DNA from: Cryptomeria japonica
Lineage: Eukaryota > Streptophyta > Pinopsida > Cupressales > Cupressaceae
Assembly (NCBI RefSeq): GCF_030272615.1
Contig: NC_081413.1
Span: 165,536,580 to 165,600,579 of the forward strand
DNA: 64,000 nucleotides
Direction of reading: 5' to 3'
Every line of letters starts with the position of its first letter. Positions within the stretch are counted from its first letter, which is position 1. A program made the position numbers and the translations under genes. Below, piece by piece: positions 35,400-48,063 of this stretch. The notes beneath the pieces were generated by a model that did not search any database, was not told the origin of the DNA, and was given only the letters and a program-made list of their open reading frames with translations.

Positions 35400-35946
35400 C
35401 GGTGAAGTGCCCATGCATCACTGCAATAAAAACTTCCATATCATCAATTGTTTTGCAGTCCGTTTCACTTATGAGGCGGTCTACTTCTTCAATGTTCATT
35501 TGCATGAAGTCAATAATTGGTGCCAGGTAGCACTGTAGCTCTAACAAACTAAGGCCCTATTTGTCCTCTTCTTCTTTCAACCTTTTGATTTCCTGATTAA
35601 GTTGTTTGACCTTTCCAGTGAAAGTTGACATTGAGCTAGTGAGACAATCAAAAGAACTTATCAAATCTTGAATTTATTTTTGAGTTTGATTTCTTGTGTC
35701 TTCTAGATCTCTAATGAAATCGGTAAAACTTGAAGATTTGACCAGTAATTGGCCAACTTCCTGAAGTATATTTCTGACTTCTTCTGTTAGGGTAGAAAGT
35801 GAAACTTTTCCAACTGATATTTGTTTCATTAAATTATCTCCTCTCTTTGATTCATATTGCCTAACTGCAACCATCTCTAGATTAGTTGCCTCTAAACCGA
35901 TTGTTGTAACAAGAGTATTTAACTGATCAATGATGGGGATAGTATT
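35400..35946 (-). pseudogene. Element B ORF2, C-terminal fragment beyond the nested element
   Basis: The frame from about 35,940 to 35,674 encodes a helical segment (TIPIIDQLNTLVTTIGLEA, DNLMKQISVGKVSLSTLTEE) resembling the C-terminal coiled part of ORF2 in A, C and F. It is severed from the rest of ORF2 by element C, and further stops follow below 35,674. Confidence 0.6.
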
Positions 35947-37134
35947 TGTTAGGCCCAATATGGAAAGCTAATGTATTGAGAGGGGAGGGGTGAATCAGTA
36001 CTTCAAATCCTTTCTTCAACAATAACTTTATTGTTAAGCATAAACCAAAAACTAATGTAACATAATATAATGCTAAAACAAATAAATAACAATCATACAT
36101 GATTCACTCCATAACAAATTTATTTTGGTTATGCAGAAACTCCTTGTTAGAGAGAAAAACTGCGGTGGGGATGGCACCCACAACTTCACTATTGCAATAA
36201 TAAAGGTTGCTCGGTTAGAGCTACATGTTTAGCTATTTCTGATAGCTTACCCTGTTAGGAGTATCAAGATCTTTAGATCTACCTTGCTAAAGGATTTTAC
36301 AACACTTATTCTAAATCTTACACCTAGTTAAAGGCTTTACAATTTATAGACTTGGTTAAAGTCTTTTACCCTGTTAAAGGTTTCTCTTACAACTCAAAAT
36401 ATTATAATCAAAATCTTACGAAATATCTGCAACTTCACATCTGAAATGTCATAGCAGATTCTATGTGCTCAAAATGAAATTACCTTGCTTATAGCATACC
36501 TCGATAAATCATTAATTAACTCGGTAAACCTTTTTGTTTACTCTGTTCCTTGACTGTTCTCTAAAATCCTTCTCGGTAACCTCTGTGTATCTCTGTCAAT
36601 CGTAATAGTCATAACACTCAGTGCTTTCCCATGATTTTGTTTTTCATATATGTATTGCTTCACACACACATTTTTGATCCTCAATTCATGTTGTATAAAT
36701 AGATCCCTTGTGACGGTGATCTTGTTTATGCTTTGATATTACAAACATGATTCATTAAATGAATAACCATACAAACTTATTTCATTGGATAGATGTCCTC
36801 AAAATCATATAAAATATATAAGTGCAATTTCCAATGTGTTAACGGTTTCTTGTTCCTCGATCTTTGTAACACGTTTCCCATATGTGTCTAGGTTCAATGA
36901 ATCTGGTAACACGTTTCACTCGGTGTGTATTAACTTGGTATACCATCTTTCCTACTCGGTAATCATAGAACGTTACTCGGTAGACAGCTCGGTGTATACT
37001 AAACTTTGTGACTTGTAACTTCTATAACCGACTGCTCTGTGCTTACCGACTGAATATTTCAGTAGTAATAACCGACTAGAGTATATAGAATGACTTTGGA
37101 CATAAAACTAATGACAACTTAGTAAATAGTAACA
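35947..37134 (-). repeat. 3' LTR of element C
   Basis: In + orientation it begins TGTTAGGCCCAATATGG and ends ATAGTAACA next to ATCTCCCCTTTT (purine tract on the minus strand). It contains GAGAGGGGAGGGGTGAATCA, shared with the B LTR, but the rest is clearly diverged, so C belongs to a different subfamily from B. Confidence 0.85.
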
Positions 37135-37445
37135 ATCTCCCCTTTTGACATTAGTTTTGAAATGTTTGACAAAACTTCTTTCAAAGTCATAACTCAAAAA
37201 ATCTATATACTTACAAAATTTGACTAAACTGACAGTATATACAATTGTCAATAAAATAGTAGACTCAGATATACTCCCCTTATCAATATGCTGTACATAA
37301 CTCTGATTATGCATGCGATGTGATCAATATTATATATTCACTGCTCAGTGATCACTGCTCCCCCTGTCAAAATTATCTGTAACCTCGAATATGTTGATCT
37401 GCTTGGTATACTCCTCTTGTATACACTATACTCCCCCTTTTTGAC
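37135..37445 (-). other. Multiple polypurine tracts of element C
   Basis: On the minus strand four G-rich purine tracts precede the 3' LTR: CAAAAAGGGGGAGTATAG (about 37,440), GACAGGGGGAGCAG (about 37,365), ATAAGGGGAGTATA (about 37,280) and CAAAAGGGGAGAT touching the LTR (37,135-37,146). This matches the multiple-tract signature known for Sireviruses. Confidence 0.8.
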
Positions 37446-37456
37446 AAACATCGAAA

Positions 37457-40400
37457 CTAGTTACCATTCGGTGGAGGCAACTGGTCAAAAATGGATTTAT
37501 ACTTTGTTCTAGCATCGGTGAGAGTGGCAGAGAGTGCATCCTTGACACTATCCATGAGTGAATTCTAAGCTGTAATATCAGCTAACAGTGAAATCAGACC
37601 ATCTAAAGTGCTTCCTTCTGGCTGAGTGGATAAGGAGGTAGCCTTGTTGATCTGTTCTTGGACGGAGGACAAGTGTGGAATGAATAAGGTTTGAAGAGTC
37701 ATAATGTCCATCCTTATTTTGCTCTCTTCATTCCTAAGTTCCAATTGTTGAGCCATGAGCGTTTGTAACTTGGTATAGAAATTCTGAATAGAATTTGGCT
37801 CAGTGGTCAATTTATTTGAGAGATCGGTGATCTCTTTCTCAATCACTTCTATATTATTCTTGATATCTTTAATGAATAAAGAAAATGTACAAAGTTTCTG
37901 AAATAAATAAAGAATGTGCTTGAGTTGAGGGGACAACTCAGCAATAAATTTGACAAGTTTTACTTTACCAATAGCAATGGCTTTATGTACCTCTTCAATC
38001 ATTTTTGCAGTGAGCTCCTTGTCCTTCAATTTGCTCAGGTATTCAGATCCGTCTACTCTAGATGTCTCGATCTTATTGAGGAGTTCATCCAATTGAATAT
38101 GGATGGCTGCATCTTTTGTCACTATAGCTTCAAGTAGCATTTCTGTTAATAGTGCTTTGACCTTCTGAAGTACTCTATTTTTCTTTTGTATAGCCATTTG
38201 TTTCTCTTGTTCTGCTTTGGCTTTGCTTAGTTCACCGAATTCAATAAGTGCTTGCCCTTTTAATTTGGATATGTCTACATTCGGCAACACAATTGGTTTT
38301 GACAAATCTAACTTGAAACTATGTTTTTTCATTTTTTTTTCTTTAGAGGATGAGGCTTTCACCGGTTGAACTAATATAATGGTTTGGGAGGCTTGTTCAC
38401 CCTCGATAGGTTGCTCGTTAGAGGCAACACTTTTGTCAATTTCTTTAGCCTCAAATGTAGCCTTCGGTGAATCCTTGCTTGGGGTCTCAGTTGTAACATT
38501 GTCAGTACTTGAAGGGGCTTGAGAAGTCAATTCCTCGGTGGCCTAAGAAGTAGCTTCTCCTTCTATAGACTGGTGACCCATTTTTCCTTGTTCAGTATCC
38601 TGAGGTCTCTCAGTTGAAATATGTTGATTTACCAGAGGATAGGACTTGAATTGTTCCAAAATTGACTCACTTGATACCAGTTTGGCATAAGCATTCCCTT
38701 CTATCATTTCCTGTTCCTGTACCTCGGTATCCATGACATCTTCATCAGGTTGTATAGTTTCAGCAGGATCTTGCTCGGTGATATCCACTATTTCAACTTC
38801 ACCTTGCTCAATAGTACTCTTGATTCAAAAGATTTCTTGCCATTGTTCTTTTGTCTCCTTCTCTACATCAAGATAGAGGCCATTCATCAATTTCTGGGCT
38901 CTTTGCTTGACTAGGAAGTTAGTCTGGTAGTTTTTCAGATGTTCACTTATCTCATCTACCGACATGTCTGGAAAGAGATTTACCAGACTTCTTTCTCTTA
39001 TCTATTTTTCTGCGTCCATGGCATATTTCCACCTATTATCAATATATAAATACAATTATTTTGGAAGAGAATTAGTTACTTCCAATGGGACCAATCAAAA
39101 TTTCAGAAGAGTGCAGATTACAGCTTCTTCAATTTGTCTCTTTTCTGCATCAGATTTGGAGTCATATTTTACATATCTAAATGTTCCAAATCCACCATAT
39201 TGTTTCAGACTTTTACAAAAATTGTCAACACTATGTACATCTTCCTTTTTACTCTTAACAATCTGAAATTTACTTACGTCTTCAGATTCGGTGTCACTGG
39301 ACTCTTTATTCAAAATGATTCTCCAAGTAGATTTCTTATAAGTTTTTGTTACCTTTGGAACTACAACATTTTTCTGTTTCTTGCTCGGTGACACTGCAGA
39401 TGATCTAGTGTTTGGGCACTTTACTGAAGGAGTCGGTGATACATGTAATGTATCATGTTTCTTCCTTTTCAAAATTTTCCATTTTGGCAGCTCAGTGCTC
39501 AATGTAATAGTTGCTTCTTGGGCTTCAGATTCATCCTCGGTGATGACTTGAACGCTCTTGATAGGAATGGAGGAAGAACCTTCTCCAAATTTCTTCGTTA
39601 ATACTTTAATCATTTTTGTTGCTTTCCTTGTAGCCTTTGGTACTACAATGCTCATTTTGACTTTTTCTTTAACTTCTTCATATGTACTATATTTGATCTT
39701 GGTAGCATGCCTTGGTAGTGCAAGAAAGGCATCTATCTACTATTTTGTAATGTCAAAATCAATCTCATAACCCATAGGCGGCAAAGATTGAGTTCTTGGT
39801 TCTACCGCATTGACATAGCAGTAGTCGGTTTCCACTTCAAAACTTATAATGTCCTTATATTTTTCCACTAACTGGGGTGGTATCCTGTGCCTGTTATGCA
39901 TCTTTTCCTGAAACTTGCTAAAATAATCGTCCATAATCTCATTGAAGTTATCACCTAGTTGTTTGATGAAGTCATTGATTTGATGGGTGATTGGTCGGTG
40001 TAGCTCCCAAACTACATTACCGACTGATGGAAGGAATTTCTCAAAGTAGAAAAACATGCATACCAAAAGTGATCCAAACTTCAGTGTGTTTACCGAGTTG
40101 TTCTTCTTCAGCTTCCTTATGGTGTTGAGATTTTCAAACAGATTTTTCAACAACACTTTGCATAGATCAATCTTCATACCTTTCTTCACAATTTTATAGG
40201 CTAAATCAGCAGCTGCACATGGTACACTGTTCTTCTTTGTCGATTGAAAGAAACAATAACCTATGACTCTAATTGCAAACTTCAGCTCTGCCTCTGTGAC
40301 ATTGTTTAGTTTCAGACCTCTGCAATCAGATTCAACTCCGGTTAAAGTGATCAATTCCTTCTGTGAAATCATTTTTTGAGCTTGGGCATGGTCAAAAATA

Positions 40401-40816
40401 GGGTAACTGGTGATCAAGTGGAAGATTTCCTCGGTGATCTTGAATGGTTGCTCCTCTAACCACATAAATTCATCATGAACTCTGCTCAAAACAAATTTAA
40501 CCCATTGGGGTTTGAAGACTCGCTGGTAGGTTAGGGCTTCGGTCGATCCCTTGACTTTAATATGTTCAAACTTGCTATCCAGTTTTCCATCGGTACACAA
40601 TTCATCATATGTGTCCTTGATCTCTGTGTGACCTAGTTCCTCAACACAACACTTAGTGAAGAATCTAACATCCTCAACTAATCAAACCTTATCTGGAATG
40701 AGTGAAAATGCAGTTTTATCATCTGGTTCAGATGCTATTTTGGGAGGTAGTGAGTATTTCAGTGAGGGCTTCTCAATGTTCTCAACAACAAGAAGTTTCT
40801 GAATCTTAGGAGCCAT
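37457..40816 (-). pseudogene. Element C ORF2 (copy A), near full length, about 1,119 codons
   Basis: ATG at 40,816 (MAPKIQKLLVVEN). One frame extends to a TAG at 37,457-37,459 with about seven in-frame stops (for example near 40,681, 39,737, 39,095, 38,543, 37,565) and no frameshift, the best view of the whole protein. The N-terminal conserved domain has FVLSRVHDEFMWLEE, ITEEIFHLIT, LKFAIRVIGYCFFQST, LKFGSLLVCMFFYFEKF, RHRIPPQLVEKYKD and NAVEPRTQSLPPMGYE. A Lys/Ser-rich basic linker (SPSKKQKN, SSDTESEDVSKF) and an acidic region with DITEQDPAETIQPDEDV follow. The last 300 residues are predicted helical (KAKAEQEKQMAIQKKNRVLQ) and end in PPPNGN. No transmembrane segment or catalytic motif is evident. 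Function unknown. Confidence 0.8.
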
Positions 40817-40938
40817 TTCAAACTTTGGGTAATCACTAACGAAAGAGCCTTAGGGTTTGAAAACTTTTAACCAGCAGACGCTTTCCACTTAGTAAATATA
40901 AAACAAATATTCACAACTGATATGATCGGTTAACTTGC
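38611..40938 (-). repeat. Internal duplication of element C, copy A
   Basis: Covers the first two thirds of ORF2 plus its upstream leader and matches 42,654-44,976 at roughly 95% by eye, including stops and non-coding bases. The duplicated segments are offset by about 4.04 kb. Confidence 0.9.
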
Positions 40939-41366
40939 TTGACAATGTGTTGTGATTGATATAAATACCTTGAATTTCGCTTTGAAAGAGATTTGATCAC
41001 CTTGAATCGCTTCGCTCTGCTTTTTGAAAACTTGGTAAATGTAAAATGACCATGCAAAAGCTTTAAGTACACATTTTACCTTATCGGGCTCTGTGTAGTT
41101 AGGTCAGAAAACATTAAATGCACTCGGTTCCACTAAACCGATTTACCTTCCATTTCATGCTTTTACCGAGTAGCCAGACTTCCTGCATTTACTGACTTGA
41201 CAAGATTCCTCCATTTACCGACTTGACTAGTGCTCCAAAAAACATGATAAAATTTCAAACTTGCTAATGCATCTTAGCTATGCAGATTTTGAATTAAGTA
41301 CATGATAAAATAGGAACTATTAAGATTTAACCTTGAGAGAATGCAGTCCCTTCATACCTTTACCGA

Positions 41367-42653
41367 TTAATTTGGAATAGATGCACCTAACTCGGTAGGT
41401 AAGGTGCTTTCTTCATTTGACACAATTTCCTTCTTTTTCCAAATCATTTGGAATTTGCTTTTTATTTCTTCAATGTCTCCTGTAGGTTGATCTCTGCAAT
41501 CTCTAGCCAGGTGTCCAGCTTTGTGACAATGAAAACATGCCATACCAGGATTTCTCCATGATCTTCAGTTGTTCACTCCAAACCTCATAAAGCAGTTGGC
41601 ACTTATATGTCCATATCTTCCACAACATTCACACCATATCCTTGTATTATAATCCCATGGTATTGCAATATACTGTTGGTTAAGATCTGTGTGAGTTTGG
41701 TAGCCTCTAGTATTTGGTTGGTGTGCAAACCACATATAGTTCTTCTGCTTAAACCAACACTTCTCGGTACTATGTCCATATCTATTGCAGTTTTTACAAA
41801 ACCCTTTGAATTTTGCCTTCTGATAATTGCTAGCAGACTTTGTCCTACATTGGTTAGATGTGTGACCATATTTATTGCAATTGTAACAATAACCATTGGA
41901 CCTAGTGACATTCGGTTGCTTACATTTTCTGATTTGGCACATGTTGGTAGTATGTCCTTGTTTTCCACAGTAGTTGCAAATAGGCTTCTTTCCTTTGATG
42001 TTATTCTTGTTTCCAACTTGCTTTGATGATTCTCCTCTCTTGGTAGTGTGGATTCCCTTCTTGGTAGAGTCTTTTCCTTTGTAACCGAGTCCAGCAACTT
42101 TGTTGGGTCTTTTTTTTATTCAGTTGCTCATCCAACATCTTTGATGCTTCATAACTCTTCTTCAGTGTTTCTTTGGATTTCTTCTCTATTTCAAGTTCAT
42201 TAGTCAATCTTGATACTTCAAGTTTCAATGCTTGATTCTCATCATCTTTCTGATTTGCTTCATGATGTGCATAACCCAATTGATCTGATGGATTTTGTTG
42301 AATTCTAGTCAACCTTGTGATTTCAATATTCTTTTCAAATACTAATGCTTCAAGTTGTTGTTTTTCTCTTTCTATATCTCTTAATTTATCCTCAGTTGTC
42401 CTCAATGCATCAAGATTTTTAGTCATCTGTGTGCTGAAATATTCATGTTCTCTTTTCATTGCTTTTAGCTGATCAGTCAGTGCTTTGTTCTTTTCTTTCA
42501 ATGCTCCAATCATTTCTTCAGTCTCTTCAGATATACTGTTCTCAGATGATGTCTCAATTTGTTCCACCAGCTCTTGAGAGTCCTACAAATCATTAGACAA
42601 TCTTCTTCTAACTTTCAGAGATTTTTGCATTTGTTTCTACATGTCAGCAATCA
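41367..42653 (-). pseudogene. Element C ORF1: coiled coil with five CCHC zinc knuckles
   Basis: The frame is open from the duplication junction at 42,653 to a TAA at 41,367-41,369, with a few stops. The coiled coil (about 42,560-42,150) includes EEMIGALKEKNKALTDQLKA. Then come five canonical CX2CX4HX4C knuckles: CNYCGKQGHTTNMC, CYNCNKYGHTSNQC, CKNCNRYGHSTEKC, CECCGRYGHISANC and CFHCHKAGHLARDC (about 41,970 to 41,490), the last after a single TGA. Linkers between knuckles are 15-50 residues. The N-terminus is missing because the ORF2 duplicate joins it. Most plant Gag proteins carry one or two knuckles, so five is unusual. RNA binding is inferred. Confidence 0.82.
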
Positions 42654-44976
42654 CAGTTGAAATATGTTGATTTACCGGAGGATAGGACTTGAATTGTTCC
42701 AAAACTGACTCACTTGATACCAGTTTGGCATAAGCATTCCCTTCTATCATTTCCTATTCCTGTACCTCGGTATCCATGACATCCTCATCAGGTTGTATAG
42801 TTTCAGCAGGATCTTGCTCGGTGATATCCACTATTTCAGCTTCACCTTGCTCAACATTACTCTTGATTAAAAAGATTTCTTGCCATTGTTCTTTTGTCTC
42901 CTTCTCTACATCAAGATAGAGTCCATTCATCAATTTTAGGGCTCTGTGCTTGACTAGGAAGTTAGTCTGGTAGTTTTTCATATGTTCATTTATCTCATCT
43001 ACCAACATGTCTAGAAAGAGATGTACCAGACTTCTTTCTCTTATCTATTTTTTTGAGTCCATGGCATATTTTTACCTATTATCAATATGTAAATACAATT
43101 CTTTTGGAAGAGAATTAGTTACTTCCAATGGGACGAATCAGAATTTCAGAAGAGTGCAGATTACAGCTTCTTCAATTTGTCTCTTTTCTGCATCAAATCT
43201 GGAGTCATATTTTACATATCTAAATGCTCCAAATCCACCATATTGTTTCAGACTTTTGCAAAAATTATCAACACTATGTACATCTTCTTTTTTACTCTTA
43301 ACAATCTGAAATTTACTTACATCTTCAGATTCGGTGTCACTAGACTCTTTATTCAAAATGAGTCTCCGAGTAGATTTCTTATAAGTTTTTGTTACCTTTG
43401 GAACTGCAACATTTTTCTGTTTCTTGCTCGGTGACACTGCAGATGATCTAGTGTTTGGGCGCTTTACTGAAGGAGTCATTGATACCTGTAATGTGTCTTG
43501 TTTCTTCGTTTTCAAAATTTTACCTTTTGGCAACTCAGTGCTCAATGTAATAGCTGCTTCTTGGTCTTCAGATTCCTCCTTGGTGATGACTTGAATTCTC
43601 TTGACAAGAGTGGAGGAAGAACCTTCTCCACATTTCTCCATTAATGCTTTAATCATTTTTGTTGCTTTCCTTGTAGCCTTTGGTACTACAATGCTCATTT
43701 TGACTTTTTCTTTAACTTCTTCATATGTACCGTATCTGATCTCGGTAGCATGCCTTGGCAGTGCAAGAAAGGCATCTATCCGTTGCTGTGTAATGTCAAA
43801 ATCAATCTCATAACCCATAGGCGTCAAAGATTGAGTTCTCAGTTCTACCGCATTGACATAGCAGTAGTCGGTGTCCACTTCAAAACATATATTGTCCTTA
43901 TATTTTTCCACTAACTGGGGTGGTATCCTGTGCCTGTTATGCATCTTTTCTTGAAACTTGCTAAAATAATCATCCATAATCTCATTGAAGTTATCACCTA
44001 GTTGTTTGATGAAGTCATTGATTTGATGGGTGATTGGTCGGTGTAGCTCCCAAACTACATTATCGACTGATGGAAAGAATTTCTCAAAGTAGAAAAACAT
44101 GCATACCGAAAGTGATCCAAACTTCAGTTTGTTTGCTGAGTTGTTCTTCTTCGGCTTCCTTATGGTGTTGAGATTTTCAAATAGATTTTTCAACAACACT
44201 TCGCATAGATCAATCTTCATACCTTTCTTCACAATTTTATAGGCTAAATCAACAGCTGCACATTGTACATTATTCTCCCTTGTCGATTGAAAGAAACAAT
44301 ATCCTATGACTCTAATTGCAAACTTCAGCTCTGCATCTGTGACATTGTTTAGTTTTAGACCTCTGCAATCAAATTCAACTCCGGTTAAAGTGATCAATTA
44401 TTTCTATGAAATCATTTTCTGAGCTTGGGCATGGTCAAAAATAGGGTAACCGATGATCAAGTGGATGATTTCCTTGGTGATCTTGAATGGTTGCTCCTCT
44501 AACCACATAACGTCATCATGAACTCTGCTCAAAACAAAACTAACCCATTGGGGTTTGAAGACTCATGGATAGGTTAGGGCTTCGGTCAATCCCTTGACTT
44601 TAATATGTTCAAACTTGCTATCCAATTTTCCATTGGTACACAATTCATCATACGTGTCCTTGATCTCTGTGTGACCTAGTTCCTCAACACGACACTTAGT
44701 GAAGAATCGGACATCCTCAACTAATAAAACCCTATTAGGAATGAGTGAAAATGCAATTTTATCATCCGATTCAGATGCTATTTGGGAGGTAGTGAGTATT
44801 TCAGTGAGGCTTCTCAATGTTCTGAACAATGGGTTTCTGAATCTTAGGAGCCATTTCAAACTTTGGGTAATCACTAACAAAAGAGTCTTAGGGTTTGAAA
44901 ACTTTTAACCAGCAGACGCTTTCCACATAGTAAATATAAAAAAAATATTCACAACTGATATGATTGGTTAACTTGC
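42654..44976 (-). pseudogene. Element C partial ORF2 (copy B), duplicate ending in ORF1
   Basis: ATG at 44,854 corresponds to that of copy A (offset 4,038). The N-terminal domain and basic linker are conserved, and the stop near 40,681 in copy A is absent here (NRVLLVEDVRFF). The copy breaks off within the acidic region at 42,654, where the sequence jumps into the middle of ORF1. It therefore lacks the C-terminal helical part. At its other end it joins element B at 44,976. Confidence 0.82.
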
Positions 44977-47610
44977 AACAACAATGTCAAGGATTAGGTC
45001 AGAGAGAATTGTCTTGGCAGAATTGAGAATCCTTGCCTTGTTTTTCTTTTCTCTTAACTTAGCCTTTTCAGCTTGAATTTTTCAGTTTTTCTGAAACCTT
45101 CATCAAATGCTTGGGAGTCATCTTCTTTATATCATTGACCGATTCTCATTCTTCTTCCTCCTCTATTTCATCTTCCTTATCTACAGTCTCAACTTCTGAA
45201 CTACCTGTTGTGATGATTTTTATTTTCCTCTTTTCACTTTCATATTCTAAGTCTAACTTCCTCTTTGCCAGAGGAGTATCCATCATTGCTTTCTTATCCT
45301 CTACTTTCTTCTTTTCTCTTTGCCTTTTTCTGACAAAATAGGATTAGGTATCAATGAGGTTCAGTGAGGTGTATCCTCATAAGGAATGTCTTCAACTATC
45401 ACTTCATCTTGACCGTGAAGCTTAGTTTGATCAGCTTCCTTCACCGGTGTAGTGTGAACCAGCTGCTCAACATCCTTTGCTAGATTGGGTATGTCTGACA
45501 CAACATTTTCTATAATCTCATAGACTGACAAGACATCAAAACCTTCAGTAGAATCTTTTTCCTTACCTTTTTCTTTGTCAAGGATAGCTACACCTTGGTG
45601 CTATTTTGTTTCCTTTTCTATTTCTTCTTCAGCTTGCTTTTGTTGATTAATGATTTTCTTCCACAAGGCAACACCTTCTTTGTGCACTGCTTCAACTTCA
45701 CCTACTGCCACTCTCCTAGTTCTATTTCTTATTTTGAATTGATGAATGCATGCTTCAACCACTAGTGAAGCTTGATCAAGGTCTAAGTCATGTTGCACTT
45801 CCATGAGTGTTTTTATTATGTGTTCTTTCTCAACAACCAGAGTTGTTTTCCATCTCCCTTTAATTTGATCTAGCAAATCTGATGGGATTAATCCATATAA
45901 TTCACTGGGATTCCTACAAAACTTATGCAAATTCTAGATCAGGGCTTCTTCAATTTTCCTTTTTTCTTCTTCATTACTGAGGGAATATGTTCTCCCAACA
46001 CCAAACAAACCTCCAAATTCTTTGATCCCATGGACCAATTCACCAACTGTTGGAGCTTTGTTTCTTCCACTCCTTCTAACCTCTTTAATTTCTACATATT
46101 ATTGGGTGTCAATGATATTACCTTGTTTCTCATCCTTTTTGATCTTTCTATCACTCTTCTTCTTTCTGGTATAAGTCACTCCTACCGGTCTATCTTTACT
46201 TGGGGGAGATACAGGAGTAACTAAATCCTTTTCTTTTGTATATGTTTTAGGCTTGGTTGCTACAGTCCCCTTGGGTTTATTCTTTGACACTTTCTTCTTT
46301 CCACCTGTTAATTCTTCATCTTTAGTAGGTGTGACCCCTATTTTCTCACTAGCACTGGTGGAGGTAGTGGCATAGGATGCTTCACCTCCATATTTCTTGT
46401 CAAGAGTATCAATCATTCTTCTTACTTTTCTTTTCATAATTGGCACCTGAAGTTCCTATTTTATTTTGAATTTTGCCTCCTCATAGGTTCTGAATCTCTT
46501 TGCCTTTGATTCTACCGGTTTGGACAATAGCATATTGACATTAATTTTAACAATATATGTTCCAACCTCATAGTCCATAGGTGGAACCCAAAAGGTTCTA
46601 GGTTGAACCGCTTGAAGGATACAACAGTCAGTGTCTACAAGAAAGAAAATGTTGTCTTTGTATTTCTACACTATACCGGTTGGAATTCTTTCCCTCTTGT
46701 GCATCCTAATTTGGAATTCCTTAAAGTGCCCCCATATTGTTTCACCAAACTTATCTCCTAGATCCCTAACCATTTCACCTATCTGAACCATGATAGGTTT
46801 CTCTTCAGACCATACTACATTACCCTTACCGAGGAAAAAGTTTTGCACATAGAAAAACATACATATCAGTAGCGAGCCATATTTGAAAGATTGCTTCTTG
46901 TCCTTCTTGATTCTTTCCATGTTCGGCATAAATTGGCTTTTAAGTGTCTCACAAATATCATAGGTTGCATCCTCCTTGATAATTTGATAGCCAATATGTA
47001 TGGCACCGCTTGGCAAACTATTCATCCAACTTGATTGATAAACCTTGTAACCCAACACTGCAGAAGCAAATCTTACTTCAACATCCTCAATATGGGTTAT
47101 TGTCATTTCTCTAATATCACATCAGGATTTGGTTAACCGGATGACTTCAGATGATGAAATCGTTCTTAGGGTTAATGCTTCACCAGTTGTACTAAACCAT
47201 GTCACTCTTTGAATCACCTCCTTTGTAATCTTGATTAGTGCTTGAGCTTCTAGCCACAAAAAATGATCATGAACTCTACTCAGTACATACCTAACCCAGT
47301 CATCATGAAACTGATCAGGAAAATCAACAACATTAGCCAAACCCTTGGTCTTCAAAGGTAGAAATTCTGCCTTCAACTATTCATTAACACAGAACCCTTT
47401 AAACTCATTTCGAATGAACTTGTCTCCAAGTTCTTAAAGCTTGTAGTGAATATAGGAGCGAATGTCTTCAACCAACAATACACCTAAGGGAACAGATGAT
47501 AAGGCATCAGTCATGTCAATCTCACCAACTTTCATCAAATGCATCTTGAACTCGGGTTGGGGTTCTTTGATAACTTCAACCAACACAGGAGTCGATATCG
47601 GTGCTGCCAT
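44977..47610 (-). pseudogene. Element B ORF2, N-terminal and central part
   Basis: ATG at 47,610 (MAAPISTPVLVEVIKEPQ). One frame to about 45,600 has eight in-frame stops and no frameshift; a shift near 45,310 follows. The conserved domain shows YVLSRVHDHFLWLE, ITKEVIQRVT, FASAVLGYKVYQSS, FKYGSLLICMFFYVQNFF, RERIPTGIV and QAVQPRTFWVPPM, aligning with A, C and F. A Lys-rich linker (GGKKKVSKNKPKGT, TRKKKSDRKIKKDEKQ) follows, then VHGIKEFGGLFGVGRTYS and a helical region. It is cut by element C at 44,976; the C-terminus lies at 35,946-35,400. Confidence 0.78.
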
Positions 47611-48038
47611 GATGACCTTCAAAAAAAAATTCTCAGATGAAGTTGAATACCTTTTCCTTAGAAATACCAAACACCACTATCTCTCTTCTTGAACTTCCTG
47701 CACATATATTTCTTAGCAAGATTCAAATCACCTTTGATCGCACAAGAGCTCAAGAGATTTCACAAGAAAATTGGATAAATGAAAATGTGTTGACATTTCC
47801 TTATTTATCCATGAAGATTTATCGGTATTATGATACAATGATTATTTTTGAAACTTACAACTTAAAGTACACCAATTTGCCTTTAACGGTTGTTTGTTAT
47901 TGATACCGATACACAAACAACTAACTCACAAGACATTCTTCAACCAAGAACTTTTAGACTAGCTTTTATGCATCACAACTATGCAAATGGACATATCCTT
48001 ATATTTGTTAACGGGATTCAAAAGTAATCTTACCATAT

Positions 48039-48052
48039 GTGCTCCCCCTGAG
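48039..48052 (-). other. Internal purine tract between ORF1 and ORF2 of element B
   Basis: The minus strand reads GATGCTCAGGGGGAGCAC just after the ORF1 stop, the same core as the tracts next to the 3' LTRs. Element F has CTTAGGGGGAGC at the equivalent place. Confidence 0.6.
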
Positions 48053-48063
48053 CATCAGTATGC

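Larger units (their letters stand above)
35942..44976 (-). mobile_element. Element C: nested, 5'-truncated and internally duplicated relative of B
   Basis: A 3' LTR (35,947-37,134) is preceded in minus direction by four purine tracts, a long ORF2 (40,816-37,457), ORF1 (about 42,650-41,367) and then a second, partial ORF2 (44,854-42,654) upstream of ORF1. Homology stops abruptly at 44,976 in the ORF1-ORF2 intergenic sequence, where element B resumes. There is no 5' LTR, no primer-binding site and no matching copy of GTATT, the five bases next to the 3' LTR, so the 5' end was lost by deletion. The order ORF2-ORF1-ORF2 is what a tandem duplication of about 4.04 kb would leave after such a deletion. 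Confidence 0.8.
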
